64,000 nt of DNA from positions 6,641,001-6,705,000 of the forward strand of contig NZ_CP104467.1 of the NCBI RefSeq assembly GCF_025369935.1. The letters are read 5' to 3'. Positions 61,186-64,000 of the stretch are shown here, in pieces (the first letter of the stretch is position 1; each line of letters starts with the position of its first letter). A model generated the notes under the pieces. It was not told the DNA's origin, did no database searches, and saw only the letters and a program-made list of their open reading frames with translations. Source of the stretch: Paenibacillus andongensis (GTDB lineage Bacteria; Bacillota; Bacilli; Paenibacillales; NBRC-103111). The position numbers and the translations under genes are program-made.

Positions 61186-62556
61186 ATGGATAAAAAACAA
61201 GTGATTAACCAGAGACAGCTGGCGTGGCTAGCCTCATCTGTCATCACAAGCGGAGGCATCTTTACGCTGCAAAATGTATTGATTCGAGTAAGTGAGATGG
61301 ATGCGTGGTTCAGCTATATCCTATCTGTTTTCTATATATTTGTAATTGCTGCCTTTTTCGGATATTTAGTGAAGATGTTTCCCCAGATGAACATTTTCGA
61401 AATTTCCCTACATTTGCTGGGGCGGTGGGGCGGTACTGCCGTCAATCTCTTGATTTTGTTCCACTTCTGGCAAATTCTCGTGCAGGATATGGCTTCCGCA
61501 TCGAAATACAATTCCACGTTGTTGCTGCACAACACACCCTTGGAAATCTTAGTTCTGATGCCCTGTTTGTATCTGATTTATTTTGGGAGAAGCAGCGTTG
61601 AAATCGTCGCTCGCGTCAATGACATGTTCTATCCTCTCTTCGTCATCGCGACTTTGTTAATGCCGCTCCTGCTGTCGAACGAATTCAATCTTCGGCTCGC
61701 TATGCCTGTTCTCACAATGCCGTACAAACAATTGGCCTTCAGTAACCTGCTTGCCATCGGAAGCGCAGGTGATATTTTCATTCTCGGCGCCTTTTTGCAC
61801 ATGATGTACAGCGCCAATCATATCCGTTCTGCAATCCGACACGGGTCCCTGCTCGGTATTTGCCTATTCACGCTTGTCATTTTTTTGGTAATTACCGTTT
61901 TGGGACCGAAAATGCCAGCCAACTTCATATATCCTTATTACAACTTAGTGCAAGTGATCCATGTGACGGACTTCCTCGATCGGCTTGATATCGTTCTTTT
62001 AACCGTCTGGTTACCTGTCCTCGCTTGCAAAATGATCGCGATTTATATGGCGATTCTCTTAGGCATTAGCTCGATCATCAAGGAGCGTAATTATCCCGTC
62101 ATTAACAAGCAGGTAGCCCTCTTGGTGGCGCTTACGACGATTCTATCGTTCAAGAGTATAACGGAGCTGCTCGCCTTCGCGAATTTCAGCATGCCGATCA
62201 TCGTACTGGGATATCAGCCTTTCGTCATGGGCATCCTCTTCGCTGCCGCGAGTATCAAGCACCGGAAGCAGTCACAACCAGCAGTGTCACCCAGTAACAG
62301 TGGGAATTCTAAAATTTCCCCTCCCGAACAGATGTCCAAGATCACTGCGCGATTTTCTTACAAGCAATGGGTATGGCTGGGCAATATCCTAATGATCTTT
62401 TCTACAGTCTGCATCGTCATCGGACTTGCCTTCGGCAAGTATAAGCCTATCATGAGCACGGCCTGCGCAATGTGTTTTGCTTGCTGTTTATTCCTTACGG
62501 TCCTGACAACTTATATGGAGGTGAACCTTTCGAAGCAATCAGAAGCCGGTAAATGA
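61186..62556 (+). CDS. GerB-family spore germination permease
   Basis: A 456-residue B subunit with about ten transmembrane helices of the APC-like spore_permease family. The N-terminal INQRQLAWLASSVITSGGIF and the YLIYFGRSSVEIVARVNDMFYPLFV core are typical. B subunits determine which nutrient is sensed; the amino-acid-like binding pocket cannot be assigned by eye. The start is the ATG at 61186, nine bases after the frame opens. It completes an A-C-(D)-B operon. Confidence 0.93.
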   Translation: MDKKQVINQRQLAWLASSVITSGGIFTLQNVLIRVSEMDAWFSYILSVFYIFVIAAFFGYLVKMFPQMNIFEISLHLLGRWGGTAVNLLILFHFWQILVQDMASASKYNSTLLLHNTPLEILVLMPCLYLIYFGRSSVEIVARVNDMFYPLFVIATLLMPLLLSNEFNLRLAMPVLTMPYKQLAFSNLLAIGSAGDIFILGAFLHMMYSANHIRSAIRHGSLLGICLFTLVIFLVITVLGPKMPANFIYPYYNLVQVIHVTDFLDRLDIVLLTVWLPVLACKMIAIYMAILLGISSIIKERNYPVINKQVALLVALTTILSFKSITELLAFANFSMPIIVLGYQPFVMGILFAAASIKHRKQSQPAVSPSNSGNSKISPPEQMSKITARFSYKQWVWLGNILMIFSTVCIVIGLAFGKYKPIMSTACAMCFACCLFLTVLTTYMEVNLSKQSEAGK

Positions 62557-62583
62557 TTTTAATTATTTTGGTATAAAAGCACC

Positions 62584-62613
62584 AAAAAAGCACCCGCATA
62601 TAAACAGGTGCTT
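62584..62613 (-). terminator. Terminator of the ParM-like gene
   Basis: On the minus strand AAGCACC and GGTGCTT pair around an 11-base loop, followed by TTTTTTGG. It may also serve the ger operon from the other side. Confidence 0.8.
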
Positions 62614-62620
62614 GTGACGG

Positions 62621-63712
62621 TTAAACAGGAACTGATTGGCTTAACCGACTTTTGGCCACTTTCAAGTAGCCATACATATTTAGAAATTCGCTTTCATTCG
62701 CGAATCGCAGTTTTAATGACCCCGCGGCTTCTTGGATGTAAGGCTTCAGCGCTGATGCGCCACCACCAATCACATAGAAGCATTGAATATCAGGATATTT
62801 GCGCCAGCGCTTTTTGATCATCTCGATCATACGCAACGCCGCGCGACGGAAATGCTGGTCTACGATCGGACGAATATCAACCTGTCCTTCGCCAAGGAGT
62901 TGAATCGTAAATTCACGATTCTTCACTCGCTGAACCAGCTTCGCGCGGCTTGGGAACACGTAGCCATAAGCATCTTCGACATCGCGAATGACGGCATCCA
63001 GGTAGGTAGCGATGCCAATTTGCTCGCCATGGCTGAAGTGATTGTCAATGGCCATCCGTTTGATAACAGGGAAGTCCGTTGTCAACGCGCCGATCTCGCA
63101 AACGCCGATGCAGCCGTTGTAAATCTCTTCATCCTTGACTTGCAGGCTGTCGTGCGTAGCCAAATGGAACACAGCTGCCGCCCCTTCAATGGAGACTGCA
63201 ACCTTGCGAACCGATACTTTAATCTTGCGGTTTTGGAATTGTGGAGTGGATAGAAACGTCACTTCATGCTCACCAAGAAGTCTTTGCTCGAATTGCTGAT
63301 TGAACTTCGCAAACGCACGAACAGGCAAACCGGTTCCGAGTGTATATTCGACTTCGTCTACATTTCCGTACCCAGCATTAAAGGCTTGGTTGGTGAGACC
63401 TTGATATGCTAATGCAGTAAGCGCAACAATAAGGGATTGATCCGATATCGCCTTATTATCCGTGTCTTCAAGCTCAAGGTTATCTTCGTGTTCCAAAGCT
63501 AGTTGTCCGACGAAATAACGTTGATTTCTTTGTGAAAGAGATGGACTGTAAATCATCACATCCAACGCTTTCAATGGTGAGTCTTCTTCCTGCAAAATAT
63601 GCCTTTCGTAACCCGGCGCAATGATATTCGGGATCACTAACGGTTCTCTAGAACCATCCAGCACCAGTTTAATACTATCGTTCCCTATATCGATACCTGC
63701 AAGCTTTATCAT
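62621..63712 (-). CDS. ParM/StbA-like actin-family ATPase
   Basis: A 363-residue actin-like protein. It has the phosphate-1 loop GIDIGNDSIKLVLDGSRE, the phosphate-2-like GVCEIGALTTDFPVI and the adenosine-site CFYVIGGGASALKPYI. ParM-type proteins form dynamic filaments that segregate plasmids, yet this gene sits among chromosomal genes and no ParR or parC-like repeats are seen beside it. Chromosomal relatives exist in Paenibacillus and Bacillus; their role is not clear. The start is the ATG at 63712, six bases after GTGGAG. Confidence 0.85.
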   Translation of the reverse strand: MIKLAGIDIGNDSIKLVLDGSREPLVIPNIIAPGYERHILQEEDSPLKALDVMIYSPSLSQRNQRYFVGQLALEHEDNLELEDTDNKAISDQSLIVALTALAYQGLTNQAFNAGYGNVDEVEYTLGTGLPVRAFAKFNQQFEQRLLGEHEVTFLSTPQFQNRKIKVSVRKVAVSIEGAAAVFHLATHDSLQVKDEEIYNGCIGVCEIGALTTDFPVIKRMAIDNHFSHGEQIGIATYLDAVIRDVEDAYGYVFPSRAKLVQRVKNREFTIQLLGEGQVDIRPIVDQHFRRAALRMIEMIKKRWRKYPDIQCFYVIGGGASALKPYIQEAAGSLKLRFANESEFLNMYGYLKVAKSRLSQSVPV

Positions 63713-63912
63713 TAGTGGCTCCACTCCATATCTTCATCTTCCTGTATTTGTTAAGTACATTCGATTATATCCGACAGGATTCCTTCCTACTTTCGACTCA
63801 TTTTATGTAGGACTAGTAGGTATAAGGAAGGTTTTTATCAAAATATGACGAATGATGTACAGGATAGCGACATTTACCAAATTCAACCACGACAGGAGAC
63901 AATTACGCCTTT

Positions 63913-64000
63913 ATGAAGCTCAACTGGAAACCAAAAAAACTGACGCTAGTCATCATTCCAGATGCCAATCAATCGGTCGTCAGGTTTCGTATTCCCCATC
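63913..64000 (+). CDS. Probable M23-family peptidoglycan peptidase, partial (5' part only)
   Basis: The frame from the ATG at 63913 reads MKLNWKPKKLTLVIIPDANQ and continues SVVRFRIPH to the window edge. This opening resembles the N-terminus of M23-type metallopeptidases of Paenibacillus that start with a KLTFVIIPDA-like phrase. The catalytic domain lies outside the window, so the call rests on ~29 residues. AGGAG lies 14 bases upstream, an unusually wide spacing. Confidence 0.5.
   Translation, partial: MKLNWKPKKLTLVIIPDANQSVVRFRIPH

Noticed and set aside
63844..63915. 23-codon frame before the M23-like gene as a leader peptide
   Set aside because: It overlaps the next start by the TGA, but there is no attenuator-like hairpin and no clear ribosome binding site.

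Overview
The window looks like a chromosomal segment of a spore-forming Bacillota of the Paenibacillus type. The evidence is sporulation and germination genes (CotD-like coat protein, SspH-type SASP, a GerA/GerC/GerB operon), strong AGGAGG ribosome binding sites, a CIRCE-controlled groES-groEL, T-box leaders, and the Ku/LigD end-joining set found in spore formers. No rRNA, tRNA, intact transposon, integrase or CRISPR array was seen. Base composition shifts from AT-rich at the left (about 1-8300) to more GC-rich housekeeping regions, with a short GC peak near 33130-33560.

Layout. 1-7370 (minus strand) is a surface-polysaccharide operon. ManC, Gmd and an Rmd-like reductase would make GDP-D-rhamnose. 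A GT4-type glycosyltransferase, a Wzm/Wzt ABC exporter with a C-terminal glycan-binding domain, and a chain-modifying methyltransferase (cut by the window edge) complete it. CysC and an O-antigen-ligase-like membrane protein follow on the plus strand. 10950-16722 holds a papain-like protease, a CotD-like coat protein and a 1412-residue protein whose kinase-like and STAND-like parts have lost catalytic motifs while its C-terminal GGDEF domain is intact. 16809-22750 is a secreted protein plus a MarR-controlled efflux operon with two adaptors and one MFS pump. 22937-26678 has groES-groEL and tatA-tatC. 27086-29836 has molybdenum-cofactor genes plus 5-formyl-THF cyclo-ligase.

29837-38120 is the most unusual DNA: a broken endonuclease/exonuclease/phosphatase-family gene, an ABC-F ATPase, a 112-bp tandem repeat array, a large membrane protein with a phosphatase-like exterior domain, a cluster of six DnaA-box matches, and leuA behind two tandem leucine T-boxes. 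38120-41557 carries the t6A genes tsaE-tsaB-rimI-tsaD and a small sporulation pair. 41719-43613 carries Ku and a LigD-type ligase in convergent orientation. The matching LigD polymerase is separate at 55496.

The rest contains ArsB plus a dual-specificity-phosphatase-like protein, a divergent PurA with a divergently transcribed LysR regulator, selenouridine genes (selD-mnmH) with no selenocysteine machinery in view, a ring-cleaving dioxygenase, an ECF sigma/anti-sigma pair beside a three-repeat YxFWYxxD protein, a nitroreductase, cardiolipin synthase, the ger operon, a chromosomal ParM-like actin and the start of an M23 peptidase gene. All functional statements come from motif and family recognition by eye; no database search was run.
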